Part shown: positions 7,486 through 14,537 of the stretch, piece by piece
How the letters are laid out: every line of letters begins with the position of its first letter
Numbering within the stretch: the stretch's first letter is position 1
Assembly (NCBI RefSeq): GCF_012849095.1
Contig: NZ_CP051680.1
Span: 2,294,001 to 2,358,000, forward strand
Direction of reading: 5' to 3'
DNA: 64,000 bases
Origin: Cohnella herbarum
GTDB taxonomy: Bacteria > Bacillota > Bacilli > Paenibacillales > Paenibacillaceae
Notes under the pieces: model-generated
What the model was told of the DNA's origin: nothing
The model's database searches: none
The model's input: the letters and a program-made list of their open reading frames with translations, nothing else
Position numbers and translations under genes: made by a program

Positions 7486-8004
7486 TCATTTGCAATTTTC
7501 AAAAGCCGTTTTCATATTCAAATTTAGATCATCAGTCATAACCTTTTTGTAATGACAGATCACTCCTGTCTTGTCAGCAATTACGATCGCTTTCAGATCA
7601 TTTTGACTTGGATCCCGTTCCTCGATACCCATCCATGTATTTATTGGGAATATAAACGAAGTGCTCTCCCCAGCATACGTTCGAATTATTTTGACGTATT
7701 CCACTTTCCAAGCTGAAGAGGGTGTAACATTCGTACCATTAGGCACAATCTCCAAACTAATCCTGTCTATATTTGCAAAATAAATATCTTCACGATAGAA
7801 CTTGTTCACAGCCCCGGTTTCAAAATCATCGTTATCCGTATCAAGATTCCAATCAGCCAATTTAACTTCATTGCTCCATTTTTCTTTTCCGTTGCCGTCG
7901 AGAACTTTTGTATATGAAGCAATTGAGAGTAGAACATCGTCATCTGTACCTGATCCGCCCTCATTTGAGGTTTTAACTTCAGCAACATATCTACATTCTC
8001 CCAT
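7486..8004 (-). CDS. PLAT/LH2-like domain protein
   Basis: 172 residues; ATG 8004 follows GAAGGAG by 9 bases. The order YVAEVKTSNEGGSGTDDDVL, NDDFETGAVNKFYREDIYFA, IDRISLEIV, SAWKVEYVKI and FIFPINTWMG follows the eight-strand PLAT/LH2 sandwich: Y.V.V.TS....GTD..V, D.F..G..D.F, I..I.I, AW....V.I, F....WM. PLAT domains bind lipids or proteins and are usually parts of larger enzymes; here it stands alone without signal peptide or enzyme domain. The last 45 residues are not assigned. Placed between the IS and a broken phage-type gene, it may be prophage cargo. A stand-alone PLAT protein could also be a toxin or lipid-binding effector, which is speculation. Confidence 0.5.
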   Translation of the reverse strand: MGECRYVAEVKTSNEGGSGTDDDVLLSIASYTKVLDGNGKEKWSNEVKLADWNLDTDNDDFETGAVNKFYREDIYFANIDRISLEIVPNGTNVTPSSAWKVEYVKIIRTYAGESTSFIFPINTWMGIEERDPSQNDLKAIVIADKTGVICHYKKVMTDDLNLNMKTAFENCK

Positions 8005-8068
8005 ACCTAATCACTCCTTCATTTTCTAGTTATGATCACCGAACTAGTACCTTTTATTCTCGCCAAAA

Positions 8069-8208
8069 TTATCGATCCCGATGTTCAATCAAATCGATCG
8101 CTCCAAGAATGAAGTGAGCGGCACCAAACCCTAGGAGACCGAAGAATTGTACAACCGGAAGCCGTAACTACAGTTCCGAGAACCGCAGGAATCAAACCTT
8201 CTCGCATA
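8069..8208 (-). pseudogene. Frameshifted small conserved membrane protein
   Basis: ATG 8208 behind GGGAG reads MREGLIPAVLGTVVTASG, then leaves frame. A neighbouring frame continues VVQFFGLLGFGAAHFILGAI and DLIEHRDR to a stop at 8069. Joining them needs one extra base near 8150. The combined sequence of about 48 residues resembles a short conserved hydrophobic protein of Bacillales (PAV.GT...A.G ... GFG.AH..LG.IDL). Function unknown. It is either a true pseudogene or a sequencing error. Confidence 0.5.
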
Positions 8209-8326
8209 TACAACACTCCCTAGGATTGGTTTGGCAAGACATCTTATTGTGTTTCAGATTTATAAACATATGCGTAGTCAAAGGTTTATTCTGGTATTTT
8301 GAACGATCACTTTAAAGGAGATAAAC

Positions 8327-8360
8327 GGGGAGGTCTTTAAGGCCTCCCTTAATTTGCTTT
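8327..8360 (+). terminator. Hairpin, possible terminator
   Basis: GGGAGG (8328-8333) pairs with CCTCCC (8343-8348), followed by TTAATTTGCTTTTT. No plus-strand gene lies upstream, so what it ends is unclear. The rest of 8209-8403 shows nothing else. Confidence 0.35.
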
Positions 8361-8403
8361 TTAAACGAAATCCTCATGATCGTCGAATTCTATCATTATT
8401 CGC

Positions 8404-8432
8404 TTGGTATTCACCCTTCTCCCCTGTAAAAT
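8404..8432 (+). promoter_or_regulatory. Sigma-A-like promoter of the metallo-hydrolase gene
   Basis: TTGGTA (8404-8409), 17-base spacer, TAAAAT (8427-8432), 34 bases before the start codon. Confidence 0.55.
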
Positions 8433-8465
8433 AGACCTATCACATCATAGAGGAGAAGAACTCCC

Positions 8466-9479
8466 ATGCGCACAGCACGAACAACTCTATTGCTGTTATC
8501 AACCTTCCTGTTAAGTACTAACATCGCTATGGCACATCCTGGAGCTACGGATGCCAAGGGCGGTCACACCTGTCGCACGAATTGCGCGAAGTGGGGACTC
8601 GAAGATGGGGAATACCACTATCACAACGGTAACGGCTCGACACAAACTCCCACGCCCACAGAATCGCCCAACTCGTCCGGAGACGCTAAGCTCAAAGCCG
8701 ATAAAATCAAGCCGCCTGCCAAAGGAAAGCTATCCGTGTACTTTCTTAACGTCGGACAAGGCGACGCCACGTACATAAAGACGCCCGCCGGGGATGATAT
8801 CCTGATCGATGCCGGAAAAAACGAAGCCGGAGATGTCGTCGTCGATTACTTGAAACAATTAGGAGTGGATGATCTAGAAATTATGATATCCACCCATCCC
8901 GATGCGGATCACGTCGGCGGGCTCGATACGGTGTTAACTCATTTTAAGGTCGAATCGGTATACGCCCCCAAAGTATCCCACACGACGGACACGTTCAAAG
9001 ACTTCCTGCTGGCGGTTAAAAAAGAAGGGCTAACGATCAAGGAAGCGAAAGCCGGCGTTACCCTCCCGTTGAAGGGCGTGAAAGCATCCTTCGTCGGTCC
9101 TGTCAAAGCTTATGGAGACGACTTGAACGAATGGAGCGCCGTTCTCCATCTCGCTTATGGAACGAATGCCTTCCTCTTCACCGGAGATGCCGAGAAGAAA
9201 TCGGAGGCCGACATGATCGCTGCGAAAAAGACGTTAAAAGCCGATGTCTTAAAAACCGGACATCACGGTTCAGTCTCTTCGACGAGTCCAGCATTGCTGA
9301 AAGCCGTCTCGCCCAAGTATGCGGTCATTAGCGTTGGCGATAATAGTTACGGACATCCGGCGGCAACGATATTAAACCGGCTTAAATCCGCTAATGTTAC
9401 GACCTATAGAACTGACCTTAACGGAACGGTTACAGCGATTAGCGACGGTAAAAAAATATCTTTCCTGAAGGTGAAATGA
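8466..9479 (+). CDS. Secreted ComEC-like metallo-beta-lactamase-fold hydrolase with N-terminal YHYH motif
   Basis: 337 residues, ATG 8466 after GAGGAGAAG. Signal peptide at about 1-23 (LLLLSTFLLSTNIAMA). A small Cys/His segment follows (HTCRTNC, then YHYHN at 50-54), then a Pro/Thr/Ser linker. The hydrolase domain starts at about 88: VYFLNVGQGDATYI, the metal-binding THPDADHVGG (about 143-152), GDAEKK, TGHHGS and the closing SVGDNSYGHP. This is the soluble beta-lactamase-like domain also found at the C-terminus of ComEC, here exported on its own. It may act on DNA or nucleotides at the cell surface; the substrate is not known. It overlaps the DUF3006 gene by four bases, so they are co-translated. 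Confidence 0.85.
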   Translation: MRTARTTLLLLSTFLLSTNIAMAHPGATDAKGGHTCRTNCAKWGLEDGEYHYHNGNGSTQTPTPTESPNSSGDAKLKADKIKPPAKGKLSVYFLNVGQGDATYIKTPAGDDILIDAGKNEAGDVVVDYLKQLGVDDLEIMISTHPDADHVGGLDTVLTHFKVESVYAPKVSHTTDTFKDFLLAVKKEGLTIKEAKAGVTLPLKGVKASFVGPVKAYGDDLNEWSAVLHLAYGTNAFLFTGDAEKKSEADMIAAKKTLKADVLKTGHHGSVSSTSPALLKAVSPKYAVISVGDNSYGHPAATILNRLKSANVTTYRTDLNGTVTAISDGKKISFLKVK

Positions 9480-9691
9480 TGGAACGCGGCGTAATTGATC
9501 GGTTCGAGGATGAGACGGCAGTCATTGAAGTGGATGGTACTACTAGAGACTTCCCTAGGGCCTCATTGCCGAACGAAGCGAAGGTTGGGGATGTTGTCGT
9601 TATCGACAACGGAGAAATCCGTTTGGATCGACAAGACACCTCGAAACGTAATTCGGAGATTAACCGCCTCATGGATGAACTGTTCGAATAA
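9476..9691 (+). CDS. DUF3006 family protein
   Basis: 71 residues beginning ATGATG at 9476, overlapping the previous stop (ATGA). The pattern MERGVIDRFEDETAVIEVDG, FPRASLPNEAKVGDVVVIDN is the DUF3006 signature, a small beta-barrel. In many Bacillota this family follows exported ComEC-like hydrolases as here, so it probably supports that enzyme. No signal peptide, so it should stay in the cytoplasm. The exact role is unknown. Confidence 0.85.
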   Translation: MMERGVIDRFEDETAVIEVDGTTRDFPRASLPNEAKVGDVVVIDNGEIRLDRQDTSKRNSEINRLMDELFE

Positions 9692-9732
9692 GGAGTTTGT
9701 TCTCGACATGTACTAAGTTAATTTCCTTGATC

Positions 9733-9768
9733 TCCCCGGAAAGCTCACAAGAGCCTACTGGGGATTTT
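9733..9768 (+). terminator. Terminator after DUF3006 gene
   Basis: TCCCC (9733-9737) pairs with GGGGA (9760-9764), with an inner GCTC-acaa-GAGC stem, followed by TTTT. Confidence 0.7.
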
Positions 9769-9886
9769 CATGTTTGCCTGATCCGAATTTTACTTTTTTA
9801 TTTCTTTTCGCAACATTTGCCAGTTGGTTGGCGTCTAAGGGGTACCTAACGGGTAAAAGATGAAATAGATAATGGAGGGAACAATA

Positions 9887-10768
9887 ATGAGCAAAGTTTT
9901 GAAAACACCTGTAATGTTGTTAATGTTAATCGCTATATTCAGCATGGCGATCGGCGGCTCGGCTTACGCGAGTAAAGACAGTAAATCTAACAGCATACGG
10001 TACAAGAGCAGCATTAGCGTCTCCGCTGCAGTCACAATGATCGTGGAAGGTTTGAACTTAAACATCGATAATATCCGCTTTATCAAGCAACCGATGGCAA
10101 GCGACTATTACACGAAAGTCAAAGACAACGCTTCTTACGCGGAACACTTCATCATCGCGCAATTCAATGGGCTAGGGCTACCGAAAGATATCGATCCGAA
10201 CAGCAAAGTCACGCGGGAGCAATTCTCTTACTGGTTGTTCGGAGCGCTAAGCCATAAGGGATCGTACGCCTGGATCGATATTTACCATTCATTCGCCGAT
10301 GCGGAACAAGTGACGAATGTTTATAGGGATAGCATTCAGAAGCTGCTTATTTCCAAAATCGCTACCCTCGACAGCAAGCAAAAATTCCACCCGCGCAGCA
10401 ACATCACGCGAACGGAGGCTGCCACGATGATTAACCGGACGCTTAAGTTCATCAAGACTACCCCTCCGGTGACGCCTCCGGAAACCGCCGTGTTAAGCGA
10501 TGCTCACCTCGCCACGGATAAAGAAACGGATTCCGTCACGCGGGTTACGCTTTCCGTGACGGCCCCGCATCGCGGTTACGGACTCGAGATTACCGGCATT
10601 CAATTCGTGAAAGGCGAAGCCGTCATTCAGTATCGGGCGATACAACCCGATCCGGATATGATGTACCCTCAGGCTCTCGCCAAGATTACTGCGGTCACCT
10701 ATATTCCATCGGGATTCAAAGCCATATTGGGACAAGAGCAACCAATAGCTCCTTTTCCAGGTAAATAA
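9887..10768 (+). CDS. Exported S-layer-homology protein with C-terminal PrcB-like domain
   Basis: 293 residues from ATG 9887; GGAGGG precedes it by 8 bases, while an earlier in-frame ATG at 9872 overlaps that site. Signal peptide: LMLIAIFSMAIGGSAYA. Two SLH-type segments follow (KVTREQFSYWLFGAL with SFADAEQVTNVYRDSIQKLL; FHPRSNITRTEAATMINRTL), which would hold it on the secondary cell-wall polymer. After a TPPVTPPET linker, the C-terminal 70 residues (GYGLEITGIQFVKGEAVIQY ... VTYIPSGFKAI) resemble the protease-complex PrcB C-terminal domain. It is probably surface-bound, with a protease-inhibitor or binding role that is inferred only from the domain. Own terminator downstream. Confidence 0.75.
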   Translation: MSKVLKTPVMLLMLIAIFSMAIGGSAYASKDSKSNSIRYKSSISVSAAVTMIVEGLNLNIDNIRFIKQPMASDYYTKVKDNASYAEHFIIAQFNGLGLPKDIDPNSKVTREQFSYWLFGALSHKGSYAWIDIYHSFADAEQVTNVYRDSIQKLLISKIATLDSKQKFHPRSNITRTEAATMINRTLKFIKTTPPVTPPETAVLSDAHLATDKETDSVTRVTLSVTAPHRGYGLEITGIQFVKGEAVIQYRAIQPDPDMMYPQALAKITAVTYIPSGFKAILGQEQPIAPFPGK

Positions 10769-10782
10769 TCGATACCGCAACG

Positions 10783-10825
10783 AACAAGAAGGATAGTCCT
10801 CGCGATGAGGGCTATCCTTCTTGTT
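10783..10825. terminator. Bidirectional terminator between convergent genes
   Basis: AACAAGAAGGATAG (10783-10796) is exactly complementary to 10812-10825, with inner CCTC/GAGG pairing. It serves the SLH gene on plus and probably ung on minus. Confidence 0.85.
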
Positions 10826-10858
10826 ATCGTAATCTCTTTATAGACGATCGCCCATGCC

Positions 10859-11548
10859 TCAATCCGGTATTCGCCAATCGATTTCTTCCAAACCGTTACG
10901 CATTAGAAAAGCATTGCACTGCGAAAAAGGTTTACTGCCCCAGAAGCCTCCGTATGCAGACAGCGGGCTCGGATGAACCGAATTCAACACAAGATGTTTC
11001 GACGAATCGATATACCGCCCCTTATCTTGCGCATGCTTGCCCCATAACACGAATGCGATCGGGGTTTCTCGTTCGTTCAATAAGCTGATAATCCGATCCG
11101 TATACGTCTCCCAACCGAGCTTACGGTGCGAGTTCGGAAGGCTTTCCCGGACGGTAAGGACGCTATTCAGGAGGAGAACCCCCTGCTGCGACCAATGTTC
11201 CAGAAAACCGTGATTCGGAGCCGTACAGCCGATGTCTTCCTGCAGCTCTATATATATATTTTTCAACGACGGCGGCAACTTCACGCCCTTCTGCACCGAG
11301 AAGCTCAGCCCGTGCGCCTGTCCCGGTCCATGATAGGGATCCTGGCCGAGGATAACGACCCTTACCTTCTCGTAAGGCGTCAGCTCCAATGCCCGATAGA
11401 TATCGTTGCGCGGAGGATACACGACGCATTCGCGGTACTGCTCTTCAATACGCTCAAGCAGCTCTATGTAATACGGCTTCGCGTGTTCGTCCTCCAACCA
11501 TTTTCCCCAATCATTCCTCAAATTCGGATGTGCTAATCCTGTACCCAT
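10859..11548 (-). CDS. ung: Uracil-DNA glycosylase (family 1)
   Basis: 229 residues from ATG 11548, chosen because AGAGGTGGG lies 7 bases upstream and it gives the usual family length; the frame is open further upstream but that extension is not conserved-looking. It removes uracil from DNA to start base-excision repair. Family 1 motifs are intact: GQDPYHG (about 68-74, catalytic Asp), the substrate loop GLSFSV, LLLNSVLTV, and HPSPLSAYGGF. Monocistronic, converging on the SLH gene. Confidence 0.95.
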   Translation of the reverse strand: MGTGLAHPNLRNDWGKWLEDEHAKPYYIELLERIEEQYRECVVYPPRNDIYRALELTPYEKVRVVILGQDPYHGPGQAHGLSFSVQKGVKLPPSLKNIYIELQEDIGCTAPNHGFLEHWSQQGVLLLNSVLTVRESLPNSHRKLGWETYTDRIISLLNERETPIAFVLWGKHAQDKGRYIDSSKHLVLNSVHPSPLSAYGGFWGSKPFSQCNAFLMRNGLEEIDWRIPD

Positions 11549-11736
11549 AAGTCCCACCTCTGTATTGATTATAATCCAAAATGACCCGATTCGAAGAGAT
11601 TGTTTGATAAAGTCCGCTGTCGAAAAAGAGTGGAAAGATAGTTCGTTGCCAACTTCCAAAAATACCCATACAGAAGTATAGTAAAGTTACACTTGTAAGA
11701 TGGCGGACAGCTCAACTCGAAAGGAGGAGGCTGTTA

Positions 11737-11823
11737 ATGGATATCTTTCAAACGCTCTCAGTCATCTTCGCTTTTGGTGTGTTCCTCATTTCATTGTTGA
11801 CCTATATTGAAAAGAGGAAATAA
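11737..11823 (+). CDS. Putative holin-like toxin (type I toxin-antitoxin), 28 residues
   Basis: ATG 11737 follows AAAGGAGGAGG by 7 bases. MDIFQTLSVIFAFGVFLISL plus a charged tail ending EKRK is one membrane helix with the (M..fq.L..m.aFg.F...L) pattern of the short 'putative holin-like toxin' family and TxpA/BsrG-type peptides. In those systems an antisense RNA overlapping the 3' end silences the toxin. Here the downstream stretch carries a strong hairpin (11886-11918) and only weak minus-strand promoter-like sequences, so an antitoxin RNA is possible but not shown. Confidence 0.65.
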   Translation: MDIFQTLSVIFAFGVFLISLLTYIEKRK

Positions 11824-11885
11824 TCAGATTGGTTCATGTCTAACGTGATACCATACTGACTAAAGAGCCGCCACTTACAAGTCGG

Positions 11886-11918
11886 GGAGTCGGATCGTTT
11901 TCCGCGATCCGGCTCCTC
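11886..11918. other. Strong hairpin downstream of the toxin-like gene
   Basis: GGAGTCGGATCG pairs with CGATCCGGCTCC around a short loop. There is no T-run on either strand, so it is not a simple terminator. It may be the 3' structure of the toxin mRNA or part of an antisense RNA. Confidence 0.4.
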
Positions 11919-11933
11919 TACTGCGAACAACGC

Positions 11934-11977
11934 AAAACCTCACTCCCGGTCTTGGTTGTCCAAGTTCGAAAGTGAGG
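11934..11977 (-). terminator. Terminator of the tRNA cluster
   Basis: CCTCACT (11938-11944) pairs with AGTGAGG (11971-11977), with an inner CTTGG/CCAAG stem, followed on minus by TTTT. Confidence 0.65.
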
Positions 11978-11995
11978 CGTTTAATTTCATAAGTA

Positions 11996-12084
11996 TGGTG
12001 CCGAGGACCGGGGTCGAACCGGTACGGTAGTCACCTACCGCAGGATTTTAAGTCCTGTGCGTCTGCCAATTCCGCCACCCCGGC
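11996..12084 (-). tRNA. tRNA-Leu (UAA)
   Basis: 89-nt class II tRNA with encoded CCA. Acceptor GCCGGGG, anticodon loop CTTAAAA (TAA), a long variable arm GCGGTAGGTGACTACCG and T-arm CCGGTTCGACCCCGG. First of three clustered tRNAs on the minus strand (last in transcription order). Confidence 0.95.
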
Positions 12085-12159
12085 AAGCTGAACATTGTTG
12101 CTTAGAACATGTTCACAGTGGGTATGTAACCTAAGGCAATCTTCTAAGTAATATCCATG

Positions 12160-12236
12160 TGGTGGGCCTTGAGGGACTCGAACCCCCGACCAATCGGTTA
12201 TGAGCCGACCGCTCTAACCAACTGAGCTAAAGGCCC
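12160..12236 (-). tRNA. tRNA with CAU anticodon (Ile2 type more likely than elongator Met)
   Basis: 77 nt with encoded CCA. GGGCCTTTAGCTCAGTTGG resembles the Bacillus GGACCTTTAGCTCAGTTGG tRNA whose CAU is modified by TilS to read AUA. Anticodon loop CTCATAA. Elongator Met cannot be excluded by eye. Confidence 0.85.
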
Positions 12237-12258
12237 CCGTCTCGGTCCAGAGAAAGGT

Positions 12259-12335
<77 letters not shown>

Positions 12336-12408
12336 TCATTTCAAGCATCTCGCCTTTATTGGCGACAAGTAATAATATACTACATTAAACATGCCAACGT
12401 CAAGAACT

Positions 12409-12591
12409 TTATTCACTTTTCGTTTCTTCCGTTTCCAAGTTTTTCTCCGAATCCCCAGTTTGGGATTTCGCCATTTCCGCTAACTTCTGTAGCAATATAT
12501 GTTGCGGCATATGCATTAAATGTTCGAGCGGAACTTTCATATACTCCGCAAGCTTAACCGCCGTATCCGCCGAGAGTGGTATTCTGCGCAT
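12409..12591 (-). CDS. yycC: YycC-like small protein
   Basis: 60 residues; ATG 12591 follows GGAGGGACC. LSADTAVKLAEYMKVPLEHL and MHMPQHILLQKLAEMAK match the YycC-like family (small conserved Bacillales protein of unknown function). The last 18 residues are acidic and not conserved-looking. It has its own extended -10 promoter overlapped by an inverted repeat. Confidence 0.8.
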   Translation of the reverse strand: MRRIPLSADTAVKLAEYMKVPLEHLMHMPQHILLQKLAEMAKSQTGDSEKNLETEETKSE

Positions 12592-12624
12592 TTTGGTCCC
12601 TCCATCCCCTATTTCCTAGAGAAC

Positions 12625-12663
12625 AGCTTAGCACAGGAGTACGCATGTTGCCAATATGGCAAC
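12625..12663 (-). promoter_or_regulatory. Extended -10 promoter with operator-like inverted repeat before yycC
   Basis: On minus, TTGGCA (12654-12649), 18 bases, then TGC-TAAGCT (-10 at 12630-12625). GTTGCC-AATAT-GGCAAC (12647-12663) is a perfect inverted repeat overlapping the -35, a plausible repressor site. Confidence 0.5.
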
Positions 12664-12686
12664 GGCAATCTGAGCAATTAAGACGC

Positions 12687-12851
12687 TCAAGGCAAATAAC
12701 GAACGCCGTATTTCCCCTTTCTGGAACGAAAAACCTCGATCTCTTGCGGAACATCGACCCCGAACACCCAACTGTCATGCTCCATGCGCTGAACAAGGCA
12801 TCCCGCTTGAAATTTACTGTCGTACAGCCTCGACCAATAGATCCATTTCAT
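12687..12851 (-). CDS. Hypothetical 54-residue protein
   Basis: ATG 12851 is preceded by GGAGGG with 6-base spacing. The sequence (MKWIYWSRLYDSKFQAGCLV ... KYGVRYLP) is rich in aromatic and basic residues with no membrane segment or known motif. It lies upstream of yycC on the same strand and ends just before the yycC promoter. Not recognised; the good ribosome binding site and compact fit argue that it is real. Confidence 0.5.
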   Translation of the reverse strand: MKWIYWSRLYDSKFQAGCLVQRMEHDSWVFGVDVPQEIEVFRSRKGKYGVRYLP

Positions 12852-12940
12852 GTCGTTCCCTCCGAATTGTAGAATATGTCGATGCTCATAGCATGTACGG
12901 GTTTGGCATTTTTGAATCCTGCTTTTACCCTGATTTCAAC

Positions 12941-12972
12941 AAAAAACGACCCACCCGAATTCGGATGGATCG
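12941..12972 (-). terminator. Terminator of the ABC cluster
   Basis: A near-perfect stem around GAATTC (12947-12972) is followed on minus by six T, 21 bases after the stop of the solute-binding gene. Confidence 0.85.
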
Positions 12973-12992
12973 CTTCTTTTATAACGCACCGT

Positions 12993-14537
12993 TTAGTTAA
13001 CGATAACCGCTTCTCCGGCCGCTTCCATGACCGCCCTCTTCTCAGGCGACATTCCTTCGCCGTTCTCTTCGAAGATCCCTTCGATCTGGCCTTTCGGATT
13101 CGTCTTGATCTTCTGCAACAGGTCGTTGCCTTTCGTTTCCCATTGCGCCAACGCTTCCTTAACCGTTTTCTTGCCTTGGATCACTTCCGAGTAAGCTCTC
13201 GACCCAAGTTCGGTAACCATCTGCAGGTTAGGCTTCTCACGATACAGTTGTTGATCCTTAAGAGATGAGATCATTTGCGGAGCTGGCTTCATCTTCGTAA
13301 ACGCTTCGACGTTGTAGCTCATTCCGTCGCGTACTTTAACGAATTCTTTGCGCGCCGACATTTCGTAAGTGCTGCGGGACTTCAGCTTCGCCCAATCTTT
13401 GCCGTTCATGAATTTCACGAACTCCCAAGCGTCGTCCGGGTTAGCCGCAGTCGCGTTAATTCCGGAAAGAGAGCCCATATACATGCTTCCGCCGACTCCC
13501 GTCATGCCAGCGTGGAACGGTGCCGTAACAACGTCCCAATCGAGCTTCTCGATTTTCAGCTTATCGGCATTGTCGTTCATTTGCTGGATTTCGTTGATCA
13601 TACTGTAATCGCCGATAGTCATCGCCACTTTGCCATTCAAGAATAGCCTGCCTTGGAATGGGTTATAGCGTACGTTCTCGCCCTGCGGTTGATCGTACTG
13701 CATATCCTCTTGACGAGGCGTCACATGGTCCTTATACAGATCCGTCACCGCTTTCCAAACGGCTTCCCATTGTGGCGTATTTACCGTCATCGTCTCGGCC
13801 TTCTCGTCGAACATTCTTAGCTGAAGAGGAGCGGCGAAGTTCTGAAGATCCCAGAAGTTTTCGGAAGAACCCCATTGATTAAAGGAGAATCCGAATACTG
13901 CGTCTTTCCCGGTTCCCGACTTCATCCGTTTTGCCAGGTTAAACACGTCATCCCAGCTCATGTTGTCTTTAGGAGGCTCTACGCCTGCTTTCGAAAATAA
14001 CTTTTTGTTGTAATACAGCGCGGAAGGCTGGAACGTAGGCGTCAGGGCGTACAAGAACCCGTTTCCTGCATCTTTAATTCCGTCGATTACCGCGGGAACG
14101 AATTCCGTCGTATCGATCTTCTCTTCCTTAAGCATCGGATCGAGCTGTTTAAGAAGATTCTCGTTAACCAATTGACCAAGCATGCTCATATCGAAAATCA
14201 TGACGTCGACTTGATTCGTTCCCGTCATAATCGCCTTAACCCGCTCCAACGGATCCGGTTGTTCGCGTTCCTTGGATTGATCCTCGAATTGCATCTCGGA
14301 GTAATCGATAGCCGGAACGACCTCGATATCGATATTATTGTGGGTAAACTCGAACATATCGGTGAATTGCTGGCGGAAATAGGTTTCATCCTGCTTGCTG
14401 CCGTACATCGTTCCGATGCGTAACGTGCGCCGATTGTCCCCTTCGCTTTCTTTACTCGTGTTACAAGCCGCTAATGTAGGAACTAATAAGGACAACGTCA
14501 GTCCGGTCATCGTCCACTTGCGAATTCTTTTGTTCAT
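12993..14537 (-). CDS. ABC transporter solute-binding lipoprotein (family 1 type)
   Basis: 514 residues. Signal peptide with lipobox LVPTLAAC (mature Cys about 25). The body has the type II binding-protein pattern of carbohydrate binders: RIGTMYGSKQDETYFRQQF, IEVVPAIDY, VDVMIFDMSMLGQLV, a hinge region PTFQPSALYYNKKLFSKAG with DDVFNLAKRM, and a late DDAWEFVKFMNGKDW. The start overlaps the preceding ATPase stop (ATGA), so the two are translationally coupled. Unusually, the cluster has no MalF/MalG-type permease; its partners are exporter-like. It may instead be a sensor lipoprotein or an accessory of the MacB-like complex. Ligand not predictable. Confidence 0.8.
   Translation of the reverse strand: MNKRIRKWTMTGLTLSLLVPTLAACNTSKESEGDNRRTLRIGTMYGSKQDETYFRQQFTDMFEFTHNNIDIEVVPAIDYSEMQFEDQSKEREQPDPLERVKAIMTGTNQVDVMIFDMSMLGQLVNENLLKQLDPMLKEEKIDTTEFVPAVIDGIKDAGNGFLYALTPTFQPSALYYNKKLFSKAGVEPPKDNMSWDDVFNLAKRMKSGTGKDAVFGFSFNQWGSSENFWDLQNFAAPLQLRMFDEKAETMTVNTPQWEAVWKAVTDLYKDHVTPRQEDMQYDQPQGENVRYNPFQGRLFLNGKVAMTIGDYSMINEIQQMNDNADKLKIEKLDWDVVTAPFHAGMTGVGGSMYMGSLSGINATAANPDDAWEFVKFMNGKDWAKLKSRSTYEMSARKEFVKVRDGMSYNVEAFTKMKPAPQMISSLKDQQLYREKPNLQMVTELGSRAYSEVIQGKKTVKEALAQWETKGNDLLQKIKTNPKGQIEGIFEENGEGMSPEKRAVMEAAGEAVIVN

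Noticed and set aside
11549..11659. Extended N-terminus of ung
   Set aside because: Open frame only; the ribosome binding site and family length support ATG 11548.
12105..12116. LexA box (GAACATGTTC) between tRNAs
   Set aside because: Spacing between half-sites is two bases, not four, and it lies between tRNA genes of one cluster.
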